Shown in pieces: positions 6,807 through 14,232 of a stretch of DNA of 20,237 nt. Both the position numbers and the translations under genes were made by a program. Source of the stretch: JAVBLF01 sp031553675 (GTDB lineage: Bacteria; Bacillota; Clostridia; Christensenellales; CALWSW01). Position 1 is the first letter of the stretch. Every line of letters begins with the position of its first letter. The notes under the pieces are model-generated. The model made no database searches. It was not told where the DNA came from and worked only from the letters and a program-made list of their open reading frames with translations. Where the stretch lies: positions 1-20,237 of the forward strand of contig JAVBLF010000034.1 of assembly GCA_031553675.1 (NCBI GenBank), written 5' to 3'.

Positions 6807-7520
6807 TTACAGGATCCCGAGCGCCACTTCCATCATCTGGGTAAAGCTCTTTTCCCGTTCTTCGGCGGAGGTCATCTCCATGTTGTCCATCAGATCGGAG
6901 ATCGTCAGGAGGCAGGCGGCCTGCTTGCCGGTGACGCTCGCGTTGTGGAAAAGGCCAAAGCTCTCCATTTCGGCGGCGACGCAGCCGCGTTCGTCGCGGA
7001 TCTTGATCCAGTAATCGGGCTCGGTTTTGAGCGTCCGGTAGAACACGTCGCTCGAATGGGCGCGTCCTTCGACGAGGGGCACACCGATCGATTGGGCGCT
7101 CTTGCGAAGCCTCTCGACGAGCGCCGGACTGGCCGCGATGACGTCGCCTTCGAAACCGCTCTGGTACTTGGCATAAGAGGATTCGCTGAAGGCGTCGAGC
7201 ACGAGCACGACGTCGTAGAGTTTCATGTCGGTGGCGTAGCCGCCTGCCGAACCGACGCGGATGATGTGATCGACGTCGTATTCGGTAAAGAGCTCGTAAG
7301 AGTAGATGCCGATCGACGGAATGCCCATGCCGCTCCCCATGACGGAGACGGGTTTTCCCTTGTAGCTGCCGGTATAGCCCAACATGCCGCGGACGGTGTT
7401 GAAGGGCACGGGGTTTTCGAGGTAGTTCTCGGCGATGAACTGGGCGCGGCGCGGGTCGCCGGGCATGAGGACGGTCGAGGCGATCTCGCCTTTCTGGGCG
7501 GCGTTGTGCGGAGTAGGCAT
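6807..7520 (-). CDS. deoD: Purine nucleoside phosphorylase, DeoD type
   Basis: The 237-aa protein matches hexameric DeoD (E. coli, 239 aa). The N-terminal PTPH carries the phosphate-site His5; MPGDPRRA, NTVRGMLG (Arg44), IIRVGSAGG (Arg88), VAAEMES (ribose-binding Glu184 and Glu186) and TISDLM (catalytic-type Asp209) are all present. DeoD splits purine (deoxy)ribonucleosides with phosphate into base and (deoxy)ribose-1-phosphate in the cytosol. The ATG at 7520 follows AAAGGAG. It is the last gene of a three-gene operon behind the M20 amidohydrolase (58-bp gap) and ends at a strong terminator. Unusual purines or modified riboses remain possible substrates, given the company of other glycosidic-bond enzymes. 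Confidence 0.92.
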   Translation of the reverse strand: MPTPHNAAQKGEIASTVLMPGDPRRAQFIAENYLENPVPFNTVRGMLGYTGSYKGKPVSVMGSGMGIPSIGIYSYELFTEYDVDHIIRVGSAGGYATDMKLYDVVLVLDAFSESSYAKYQSGFEGDVIAASPALVERLRKSAQSIGVPLVEGRAHSSDVFYRTLKTEPDYWIKIRDERGCVAAEMESFGLFHNASVTGKQAACLLTISDLMDNMEMTSAEEREKSFTQMMEVALGIL

Positions 7521-7578
7521 AAGACGTCTCCTTTCGTGGATGCAAGTCGGTTTGTCGCTCGTTTGGGGTTGTTCCTCG

Positions 7579-8865
7579 TCAAGGACGCAGCGCCTCCAGC
7601 CAACCTGTCAGATAGGCGGTCTTTCGCGCTGCAAAGTCGACGCGGGACGGACGGGCATTCGGATCGCCGAGCACGCGGAGGCAGGCGCCGATCAGCACGC
7701 GTCCGGTGTTCAGGTAAACGTGTTCCGGGTCCGTAACGGCAAAGGTATCGCTGTGGATCCGCCCGGAAAAACCGGTAAAGCCAAACTGCGCTGTCGGCAG
7801 CAGGGCCGACAGATCGCCGACGTCGCCCGAAGCGCCCGACGCGAGGCCGATCGCGATGGCGTCCTTGCCGCAAATCGGCGTCATTTGGTCCAGCAGAACG
7901 TCTCCCAGTTCGGGCGAAGGCCGGAGCGGCAGGTAGCCCGGCGTCGTTTCGACCGTGCAATCCAAGCCCAGCGCGGCGGCACAGTGCTTTGCGGCCGCGT
8001 CGAAGGCGGCACAGGCGTCGAGCAGGGTTTCGGTGGCGTTGGCGCGGACGTACGTCTCGACGACGGCGCGTTCTGGGACGACGTTCATCGACGCGCCGCC
8101 CTGGGTCACGATGGGGTGAAGCTGCAACCCCGCCGCGTGCGGGTAGCGGTCGGCCAGGAAAGCGCAAGCCTGCAACAGGAGCGCCGCGCCATGCAGGGCG
8201 TTTTTCCCTTCGTGCGCCAGTGCCCCCGCATGGGCGGCTTTGCCGAGAAAGCACGCCTTTTTCACCGCGAAACCTGTCAGCGTCGAACCGACATCGAAGC
8301 GATAACCCGCCTCGCCGCCGACGTGCAGGCTGAGAACGCAATCGACGTCGTCGAATGCGCCGCGCGCGATCATCTCCTGCTTGCCCGAAAAGAAGCGGAT
8401 TTTGCCCTCACTTTGGAGACGGGCGCGGGTTTCGAGGTCGATGAATTCTTCGGCAGGGGTCAGGAACAAGCTGATCCGCCCCGGCATGTCCTCCATGACG
8501 CCACTTTCGCGCAGCGCCCGCATGACGCCCAGACCGACCGCCATTTGGATGTGGTGGCCGCAGGAGTGGTAGGGCATGCTTTCTTCGCCGCGGCTGACGA
8601 GAACGGCGTCCATGTCGGCCACGACCGCGATGTGGTAGCCGCCGTCGCCCAGCGTTGCCCGCAGGCCCGTGAGCGCGATGTCGTCCTCGAAGGGAATGGA
8701 GGCAGCGCGTAGCCAATCCGACGCAAGGCGCTTCGTCTCCCATTCCGTATAGCCGAGTTCGGGGTAGGCAAAGAAGGCGTCCCCCAGCGCATAGATCTCG
8801 TCTCGCATGCGGGAGAGCGCGAAAAGCGCTTTTTCCCGCGTCGCCAATTGCAATGCGTCTTCCAT
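7579..8865 (-). CDS. M20-family metal-dependent amidohydrolase
   Basis: The 428-aa protein belongs to the M20D group (aminoacylase/AbgB/IAA-amino acid hydrolase-like). Candidate metal ligands are Cys102 and His104 in SCGHH, Glu139-Glu140 in TPAEEF, His181 in LSLHVGG, and His371 in SGRIHSDTF; the lid/dimerisation domain begins near GKAAHAG (209-215). Such enzymes cleave an amide between an acyl group and an amino acid or aromatic amine. The start ATG overlaps the upstream gene's stop codon (TAATG), so the two are translationally coupled. An upstream in-frame reading lies inside the previous gene and was rejected. The context, between an ARH-like glycohydrolase and deoD, suggests removal of an acyl or amino-acyl group from a nucleoside-like compound. 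That is inference. Confidence 0.85.
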   Translation of the reverse strand: MEDALQLATREKALFALSRMRDEIYALGDAFFAYPELGYTEWETKRLASDWLRAASIPFEDDIALTGLRATLGDGGYHIAVVADMDAVLVSRGEESMPYHSCGHHIQMAVGLGVMRALRESGVMEDMPGRISLFLTPAEEFIDLETRARLQSEGKIRFFSGKQEMIARGAFDDVDCVLSLHVGGEAGYRFDVGSTLTGFAVKKACFLGKAAHAGALAHEGKNALHGAALLLQACAFLADRYPHAAGLQLHPIVTQGGASMNVVPERAVVETYVRANATETLLDACAAFDAAAKHCAAALGLDCTVETTPGYLPLRPSPELGDVLLDQMTPICGKDAIAIGLASGASGDVGDLSALLPTAQFGFTGFSGRIHSDTFAVTDPEHVYLNTGRVLIGACLRVLGDPNARPSRVDFAARKTAYLTGWLEALRP

Positions 8866-10955
8866 TAGCGTTCCTCCACTTCCAGTTTGCCATAGACGCA
8901 GCGCCCCGCCTGCGTGCGGACACAGCCCACCATGCCGTAGGCGAAGCGGTCGTCGCGGCAGGTCAGCACCGTTTGGCCGTCGATCGACAGCGCGATCCGA
9001 CCGCCGATGGCTTCGAACGCGATCGCGTAGGTCTGCCCGTCCCGCCAACCGAAAGGCGCACTGGCAAGCTCGGTCAATCCGAAATCATTCGCGACGATCG
9101 CGACGTGTCCGGCGTCGGACAGCCCCGCAAAATAGCCACGCATCGCCCCCTGCGCGCGCAGGCAAAGCATGTGTCCGCCGCCCGATAACGGCGTCACCGG
9201 CGCTTCGACGCGGCAGTCGCGCGCATGATAGCGGCCGGTGTAGGCTTCGCACAGGCCGCTCGAAAAGGCGTGCAGACCGCCCGCCTCCAGCGCAAACGCA
9301 CCGCAGCCGCGGTCGTTGACGGAGAAGGGCGAAGGGTTGCCGAAATTGACGCGCTGCTTCGCAAAATCGATCGCGTAACGCGCCTGTCCCGTGACGCGGA
9401 TCTCGTCGATCCAGACGCGTCCGGACGCCGTCTGTCCAAACGGAGCGCGGCTTTCGACGATCAGGCCGAATTCGTCGATCAGATCGCCGTCCGCGTCGGG
9501 CAGGATCCAGTCGAGCTCGCGCCATGCGCCACAGGGCAGATCCGACCAGGCGCCACAGATTTCCATCCGGCTCCCCGCCAAGCGGACGTAAGGCGCATAC
9601 GCCACATCGACGCCGTCCACCCAGCCTTCGGCCCGCAGTGTGTAGGCAAAGCGCTGTCCCGACCAAACGCGCGGCGTGAAGACGGGATCGTAGCGCTCGT
9701 CGTCGAAGTCGGCGCGTTCGTAATAGGGCTTGTGGTAGACTTTGACGCGCTGGCCGCCCTCCAATTGCGTGAAGGTGAGCACGATCGCGCCGCTTCCCTC
9801 CACGCCTTGCCCGGGGGCGTGCGCGATGTGCCCCGCGATCGGGTCGGATATGCGCATGCCGTGCGTCGATCCGGGCAGGTCGAAGTCGAGGTGCATGGCA
9901 GCCGATGGCTCGTCCAGGCTGCCCTCCCCCGCCAGCCGTTTCGCCCAGGCATGCAGTTCCCGCGCAAAGGACGGAATGTCCACGATGTTGAGCTCGCCCG
10001 AAATGCCCGACATCGCGAGAAAGTCTCCGATCGGTGCCCGGTAACGGTCGGGGATGCCGTCGATGCCCTGCCATACGCCGAGCACCGTGCCGACATTGCC
10101 CGCGTTGCAGTCGGTGTCCCAACCGCACATGGTCGCGATCTCGATCGTGCGGGCCAAATCGCCTGCGCCGTAGCGCAAAGCCAGCGCGCACACCCCGGCG
10201 TTCGGGATCATGTGGCAGACGCCCGCATAGCGGTCATAGCCCCATTCGGCTTCGAGCATGGCGCGGCAGGCTCGCCAGTCCTCCGGATGCGCTGCGTGGA
10301 AGTCCGATACGGCGCGGAAGACGGCCGCATACAGCGAGTCGGCCGGAATCTGCGCGAGTGCCACGTCGATCACGCGCTCGATCGAGCTTTCCACAAAGGC
10401 GGCCGCGATCGCCGCCGCGAAAAAGCGCGGCCCGTATAGCCCTTCGCCGTCGTGGGACACGCTGGCGGCGGCTTGGGCAAAGTCGGCAGCCTTTTGCGGG
10501 TTGCCCGGCCAGACCAATCCCCAGGTATCGATGAAGATCTGCCCGCCGATCTGCTCGGCGAGCATCCGGCCGTTTTGCGCGATCGAACCGGACTGCGGCG
10601 CGGGAATGCCCTCCTTGAGGTTCTGGTAGGCCGTGTGTTCCGTGCTGACGCCATAGCCGCCCCACCAAAACATGCCTCGCCCGTCTCGCGTGTAGTTCAG
10701 CCAGGCCCGCGCAACATCCTGCGGCCGGAGCATGTCTCCGTCGAAGTCGTCGATCACGGCACGGAAGAAGTAATAGGGCCCATTGGCGTCGTCGTCGGCG
10801 GCGAAATTTTGGTATTTCGCGACGTAAGAATCGATCTCGCCGTAGACCTCCCGAATGCGCTCCGGCGTCCAGTGCGGCGGTTCGAGCGGCGCTCCCAGCC
10901 GTATGCCGGCGTTCATACCCAATAGCCCCGCGTAAATCCGTTCGCGCACATTCAT
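8865..10955 (-). CDS. ADP-ribosylglycohydrolase-family protein with C-terminal beta-sandwich domains
   Basis: Residues about 1-340 form an ARH/DraG-type domain. The dinuclear-metal residues are recognisable in ADDDANG (Asp54-56), SHDGEG (Asp169) and CGWDTDCNAGNVG (Asp280, Asp282). These enzymes hydrolyse N- or O-ribosyl bonds. Residues about 350-696 are rich in beta-strands and look like two jelly-roll modules, one with GRVWIDEIRVTG near 525-535 and one ending FAYGMVGCVRTQAG...YGKLEVEE, similar in style to galactose-binding or DUF1080/laminin-G folds. There is no signal peptide, so it is cytosolic. The 696-residue length is far above a plain ARH (about 300-350). The ATG at 10955 has AAGGAG nine bases upstream; the GTG two codons earlier is too close to it. 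The substrate is unknown, possibly a ribosylated small molecule. Confidence 0.8.
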   Translation of the reverse strand: MNVRERIYAGLLGMNAGIRLGAPLEPPHWTPERIREVYGEIDSYVAKYQNFAADDDANGPYYFFRAVIDDFDGDMLRPQDVARAWLNYTRDGRGMFWWGGYGVSTEHTAYQNLKEGIPAPQSGSIAQNGRMLAEQIGGQIFIDTWGLVWPGNPQKAADFAQAAASVSHDGEGLYGPRFFAAAIAAAFVESSIERVIDVALAQIPADSLYAAVFRAVSDFHAAHPEDWRACRAMLEAEWGYDRYAGVCHMIPNAGVCALALRYGAGDLARTIEIATMCGWDTDCNAGNVGTVLGVWQGIDGIPDRYRAPIGDFLAMSGISGELNIVDIPSFARELHAWAKRLAGEGSLDEPSAAMHLDFDLPGSTHGMRISDPIAGHIAHAPGQGVEGSGAIVLTFTQLEGGQRVKVYHKPYYERADFDDERYDPVFTPRVWSGQRFAYTLRAEGWVDGVDVAYAPYVRLAGSRMEICGAWSDLPCGAWRELDWILPDADGDLIDEFGLIVESRAPFGQTASGRVWIDEIRVTGQARYAIDFAKQRVNFGNPSPFSVNDRGCGAFALEAGGLHAFSSGLCEAYTGRYHARDCRVEAPVTPLSGGGHMLCLRAQGAMRGYFAGLSDAGHVAIVANDFGLTELASAPFGWRDGQTYAIAFEAIGGRIALSIDGQTVLTCRDDRFAYGMVGCVRTQAGRCVYGKLEVEER

Positions 10956-11011
10956 CGCCACAATCTCCTTTTCGCTTGCCGTGCCGCGTTTTTTCCAGGC
11001 ATTGTGTTCTC

Positions 11012-11040
11012 ATTATATCCAAAATTGCCCGCCTTGGAAA
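11012..11040 (-). promoter_or_regulatory. Promoter of the ARH-M20-deoD operon
   Basis: On the minus strand TTTCCA (11040-11035), a 17-base spacer and TATAAT (11017-11012) lie about 57 bases before the ATG at 10955. It diverges from the promoter of the transporter operon. Confidence 0.7.
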
Positions 11041-11054
11041 TGCGAATTGGCGTA

Positions 11055-11083
11055 TTTACTTTTAACCGCTTTCTTGATAAATT
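11055..11083 (+). promoter_or_regulatory. Candidate promoter of the BMP transporter operon
   Basis: TTTACT (11055-11060), a 17-base spacer and TAAATT (11078-11083) would start transcription near 11090, exactly at the foot of the stem-loop at 11089-11156. The boxes are moderately conserved. The -35 boxes of the two divergent promoters are only 14 bp apart, so a shared regulator is plausible. Confidence 0.5.
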
Positions 11084-11088
11084 AAGAG

Positions 11089-11156
11089 CAAGGCGTGTCC
11101 TTTCGGCGAAACGGGAAATTCATGCGCAGGGGACACGCGCCCGAACCCAAGCCTTG
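11089..11156 (+). promoter_or_regulatory. Structured 5' leader of the BMP lipoprotein mRNA
   Basis: CAAGGC (11089-11094) pairs with GCCTTG (11151-11156), and GTGTCC (11095-11100) pairs with GGACAC (11131-11136). Together they form a long imperfect stem with an asymmetric single-stranded side (11137-11150) and a 30-base inner loop. It ends 28 bases before the start codon. It does not match the purine riboswitch core that often precedes BMP genes. It could be an mRNA-stabilising 5' hairpin or an undescribed regulatory RNA. Confidence 0.4.
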
Positions 11157-11184
11157 GATCTTCAAAATCGATTTGGAGGAACAC

Positions 11185-12354
11185 ATGAAAAAACCAATAG
11201 CACTCGTTCTCGCCACCTTGATGATCGTCTCGATGGCAGCGTGCGGTTCGCCCAAGACGGAAACGCCCGCCCCCGAAGCCTCTGCTCCGGCCGAAGCCGA
11301 AGCCCCCGAAGCTGAAGCCGAAGCCCCTGAAGCCGAAGCGCCGGCCGAAGGCGCTGCCGCGGACAAGGTCTACAAAATCGCGCTTCTCGTGCCCTTCATC
11401 GGCGACCAGAGCTATTTCGACACGGTCAACATGGGTCGCCTCGCGGTCGAAGAGTATCCGAACGTCGAAACGACGCTGATCGAAATGACCGAAGACAAAG
11501 CCAAGTGGGAAGGCTACTACCTCGACGCCTGCGAAGGCGGCTACGATCTGATCATCGGCGGCAACAACGATGCCGAAGAATTTCTCTACGGCGCTGCCGA
11601 GCGCTATCCCGACCAGAAGTTCTTCAACTTCGACTACGTCAACCACGTCGATCTGCCGAACGTCTACGCCAACATGTACAACACGCCCGAGCTCGGCTAT
11701 CTGACCGGCGCGCTGGCGTCGATGATCACGACGAGCGGCATGGAAAAAGCCAACCCCGACAAGAAGATCGGCGTCATCGTCGGCATGGACATCCCCGCGA
11801 TGAACGACTTCGTCGGCGGCTTCTGTCAGGTGGCGGACGAAATGGGCGTCCAGGTCGTGATCGGCTACCCCGAGAGCTTCACCGACGCCGCCAAGGCGAA
11901 GGAAATCGCGCTGAACATGTACAACCAGGGCGTCGACGTCATCTGGCAGGTGGCCGGTGGTGCGGGCGCGGGCGTGTTTGAAGCCGCCGCCCAGGCCGGA
12001 CGTTACGCCATCGGCGTCGATTCCGACCAGACGATCAGCTTTGCCGGACAGCCCGAACTCGCCAAGACCATCGTCACCTCGATGTACAAGGATTGCGGCA
12101 AAGCCGTCCAGCGCGCCGTCGACATGTTCATCGCGGGCGAATATCCGAGCGGCGTCGAAACCCTCGGCCTCGCGCAGGGCGGCGTCGGCCTGATCGAAAA
12201 CGAACAGTACAAGACCATGGTGCCCCAGGACATCCGCGATCAGGTGCAGAGCGTGATCGACAAGGTCGCAAGCGGCCAGGTGCAGGTGCTCAGCGCGCTC
12301 CAGGATCCCGACGGTTGGGCCACCATGAAGGAAAAGGCCACCGCGCCCCATTGA
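11185..12354 (+). CDS. BMP/PnrA-family nucleoside-binding lipoprotein
   Basis: The 389-aa protein has a lipoprotein signal peptide (residues 1-19) with lipobox MAAC, the lipidated residue being Cys20. An Ala/Glu/Pro-rich tether of imperfect PEAEA repeats (about 27-58) leads to a periplasmic-binding fold of the basic membrane protein/PnrA type, with YKIALLVPFIGDQSYFD (63-79), IIGGNNDAEEF, FNFDYVN, GYLTGALA, IGVIVGMDIPAMNDF, VDVIWQVAGGAGAGVF and AIGVDSDQ. Characterised members bind purine or pyrimidine nucleosides outside the membrane. The ATG follows TTGGAGG. It is the first gene of the transporter operon and is separated from the ATPase by a hairpin and a repeat, which fits the usual excess of binding protein over transporter. 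Confidence 0.9.
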   Translation: MKKPIALVLATLMIVSMAACGSPKTETPAPEASAPAEAEAPEAEAEAPEAEAPAEGAAADKVYKIALLVPFIGDQSYFDTVNMGRLAVEEYPNVETTLIEMTEDKAKWEGYYLDACEGGYDLIIGGNNDAEEFLYGAAERYPDQKFFNFDYVNHVDLPNVYANMYNTPELGYLTGALASMITTSGMEKANPDKKIGVIVGMDIPAMNDFVGGFCQVADEMGVQVVIGYPESFTDAAKAKEIALNMYNQGVDVIWQVAGGAGAGVFEAAAQAGRYAIGVDSDQTISFAGQPELAKTIVTSMYKDCGKAVQRAVDMFIAGEYPSGVETLGLAQGGVGLIENEQYKTMVPQDIRDQVQSVIDKVASGQVQVLSALQDPDGWATMKEKATAPH

Positions 12355-12383
12355 TCGTTTTTTCCTGAATATCGCGTAAACAG

Positions 12384-12447
12384 AGGGGCCGCTGCCCATT
12401 CGCGCACCGACCGATTTGCATGGCCGGGTCGGAAAGCAGCGGCCCCT
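12384..12447 (+). terminator. Nested hairpin after the BMP gene, partial terminator or processing site
   Basis: A perfect 12-bp stem joins AGGGGCCGCTGC (12384-12395) to its complement (12436-12447). Inside it a second stem pairs CCGACC (12407-12412) with GGTCGG (12427-12432). Only a short T-run (TTT) follows, so read-through into the ATPase gene is likely. This is a common way to make more binding protein than transporter. Confidence 0.65.
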
Positions 12448-12490
12448 TTCTGAAACGTTGGAAGGCGCTTTGCGGCTTTGTATCATCATG

Positions 12491-12628
12491 GCGGGCGATT
12501 GATCACGCGAATCAATTGTTGCGACTGCAAGGTTTCGGCCGCTTTGTCGCATCTGGCGATCGACAATCGCCTGCTCGGAACATGCGGGATTCAACCCTTG
12601 ATTCGCATTCTCAATCGCCCGCGTACCA
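12491..12628. repeat. Second, rearranged copy of the palindromic repeat family
   Basis: The 138-bp segment is bounded by 12-bp inverted ends, GCGGGCGATTGA (12491-12502) and TCAATCGCCCGC (12611-12622). It contains the 17-base motif of the first element in the opposite orientation (12593-12609), an 18-base match (12611-12628) and an inner near-palindrome at 12554-12571. It lies in the 315-bp gap between the BMP gene and the ATPase gene, ending 28 bases before the ATPase ribosome binding site. The rest of that gap is the nested hairpin; no ORF starts there with a credible ribosome binding site. Confidence 0.65.
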
Positions 12629-12669
12629 ATCCCAGCATACGTTTTTCGAAACGAAAAGGAGGGTTTGAT

Positions 12670-14232
12670 CTGGACGACGTCATTTTAAATCTGGAAAAGA
12701 TCACGAAAGTCTACCACAACGGCGTCGTGGCCAACCGCGACATAACGGTCGATTTTCGAAAAGGCGAGATCCACTCGATCGTCGGGGAAAACGGCGCCGG
12801 AAAATCGACACTGATGAAGATCATTTTCGGCATCGAGGCACCCTCAGCCGGCACTGTCACCTACAAAGGGCAGCCCGTGCGCTTCCAGAGCTCGATGGAC
12901 GCCATCGAAGCGGGCATCGGGATGGTGCACCAGCACTTCATGCTCATGCCTTCCTTCACGGTCGCGCAGAGCATCATCCTAGGGCTTGAACCGAAAAAAA
13001 GCGGCCTCTTCGTCGACATGAAGCAAGCCATTCACGACACGAGCGAGCTGGCGAAAAAATACAACTTCGACATCGACGTCACAAAGAAGATCGGCGATCT
13101 CCCCGTCAGCGCCAAGCAGAAGGTCGAGATCCTCAAGACGCTCTATCGCAAGGCCGACGTGATCATACTCGACGAGCCGACCTCGGTGCTGACGCCGCAG
13201 GAAACCGAAACGCTCTTCGAGGAACTGGCGAAATTCCGCGAAATGGGCCACACCATACTCTTCATCTCGCACAAACTCGGCGAGGTCAAGCAGATCTCCG
13301 ACCGCATCACCGTCATGCGCGGCGGGGAGAGCGGCGGCACCTACCGCAACGAAGACGTCGACATCGCCATGCTGACAGAGTTGATCATCGGGCGCAAGCT
13401 CGTGTCGAGCTACGACGAGTCGAAGCGCGACATTTCGCCGCGCGAACAGGTCTTACGCGTCGAACACCTCGACATACGTAGCCGCGACAAGGCCGTTCTC
13501 GACGAGATCAGCTTCGCCGTCAATCGGGGCGAAATCCTCGGTGTGGCGGGTGTGCAGGGCAACGGACAGGACGAAATGGTACGCGCGATCGTGGGACTGA
13601 GCGACAGCCGCGCCGGTGGCAAAGTGAGCCTCAACGGTGCCGATGTCACGGATTTTTCGATCAAGAAGCGACGCAAAGCCGGACTGGCCTACATACCGGA
13701 AGACCGAATGTTAACCGGCACGGCGGGCGCGGCGTCGATCGCCGACAACATCATCTCGACCTACTTCGACCGCGATAGCCTCAACAAAGGCCCCCTGATG
13801 CACGGCAAAGCCATCCACGACGAGACGAAGCGCTTGATCGGGCAGTTTTCTATCAAGGCGGAAAGCCCCAAGCAGCGCATTTCGAGCCTTTCGGGCGGCA
13901 ACATTCAAAAAGTCGTCGTCGCGCGCGAAACGAACACAAAGCCCCTGTGCATGATCGCCGAGCAACCGACGAACGGCATTGACATTGGTTCAAGTGAGTT
14001 CATCCACAAGCAGCTGATCGAGATGCGAAACGACAGCGCGGGGATACTCCTTGTCAGCGCCGACCTCGACGAAGTGATGAGCATGTCCGACCGCATCCTC
14101 GTGATGTACGCGGGCAAGGTCGTCGCCTACTTCAAGGACCTCAAAGGACTGACCCGCGCAAACCTGGGCAAATACATGCTGGGCCTCGAGACGCAAAGCC
14201 CCGCGGAATTGGAGGGCGCGCTCAATGACTAA
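12670..14232 (+). CDS. Nucleoside ABC transporter ATP-binding protein (apparent CTG start)
   Basis: The 520-aa protein is a fused double ABC ATPase of the sugar/nucleoside (NupA/YufO-like) group. The first half has Walker A GENGAGKST (39-47), a Q-loop in VHQHFMLMP, and Walker B VIILDEPTS (164-172) with a degenerate signature LPVSAKQKVEI. The second half has a degenerate Walker A (GVQGNGQDE), a canonical LSGGN (407-411) and AEQPTNGIDIG. AGGAGGG (12657-12663) sits six bases before CTG, and the reading LDDVILNLEKITKVY fits a family N-terminus beginning MDDV. No ATG, GTG or TTG in this frame fits; upstream starts lie inside the repeat. It overlaps the first permease gene by 8 bases and powers import of the BMP ligand. 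Confidence 0.9.
   Translation: MDDVILNLEKITKVYHNGVVANRDITVDFRKGEIHSIVGENGAGKSTLMKIIFGIEAPSAGTVTYKGQPVRFQSSMDAIEAGIGMVHQHFMLMPSFTVAQSIILGLEPKKSGLFVDMKQAIHDTSELAKKYNFDIDVTKKIGDLPVSAKQKVEILKTLYRKADVIILDEPTSVLTPQETETLFEELAKFREMGHTILFISHKLGEVKQISDRITVMRGGESGGTYRNEDVDIAMLTELIIGRKLVSSYDESKRDISPREQVLRVEHLDIRSRDKAVLDEISFAVNRGEILGVAGVQGNGQDEMVRAIVGLSDSRAGGKVSLNGADVTDFSIKKRRKAGLAYIPEDRMLTGTAGAASIADNIISTYFDRDSLNKGPLMHGKAIHDETKRLIGQFSIKAESPKQRISSLSGGNIQKVVVARETNTKPLCMIAEQPTNGIDIGSSEFIHKQLIEMRNDSAGILLVSADLDEVMSMSDRILVMYAGKVVAYFKDLKGLTRANLGKYMLGLETQSPAELEGALND

Noticed and set aside
11041..11184. Purine riboswitch upstream of the BMP transporter gene
   Set aside because: The conserved loop and junction sequences of purine riboswitches are not visible. 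The stem architecture (two stacked stems with one single-stranded side) is also not that of a three-way purine aptamer.
11266..11350. Imperfect PEAEA repeats in the BMP gene as a possible slippage or phase-variation tract
   Set aside because: The repeats are imperfect multiples of three bases and encode a normal lipoprotein tether, so length changes would not shift the frame.
12478..12669. Extended N-terminus of the ABC ATPase from a TTG at 12478
   Set aside because: The extra 64 residues are translated repeat element, have no ribosome binding site at their start and resemble no ABC protein. A strong ribosome binding site lies at 12657-12663.
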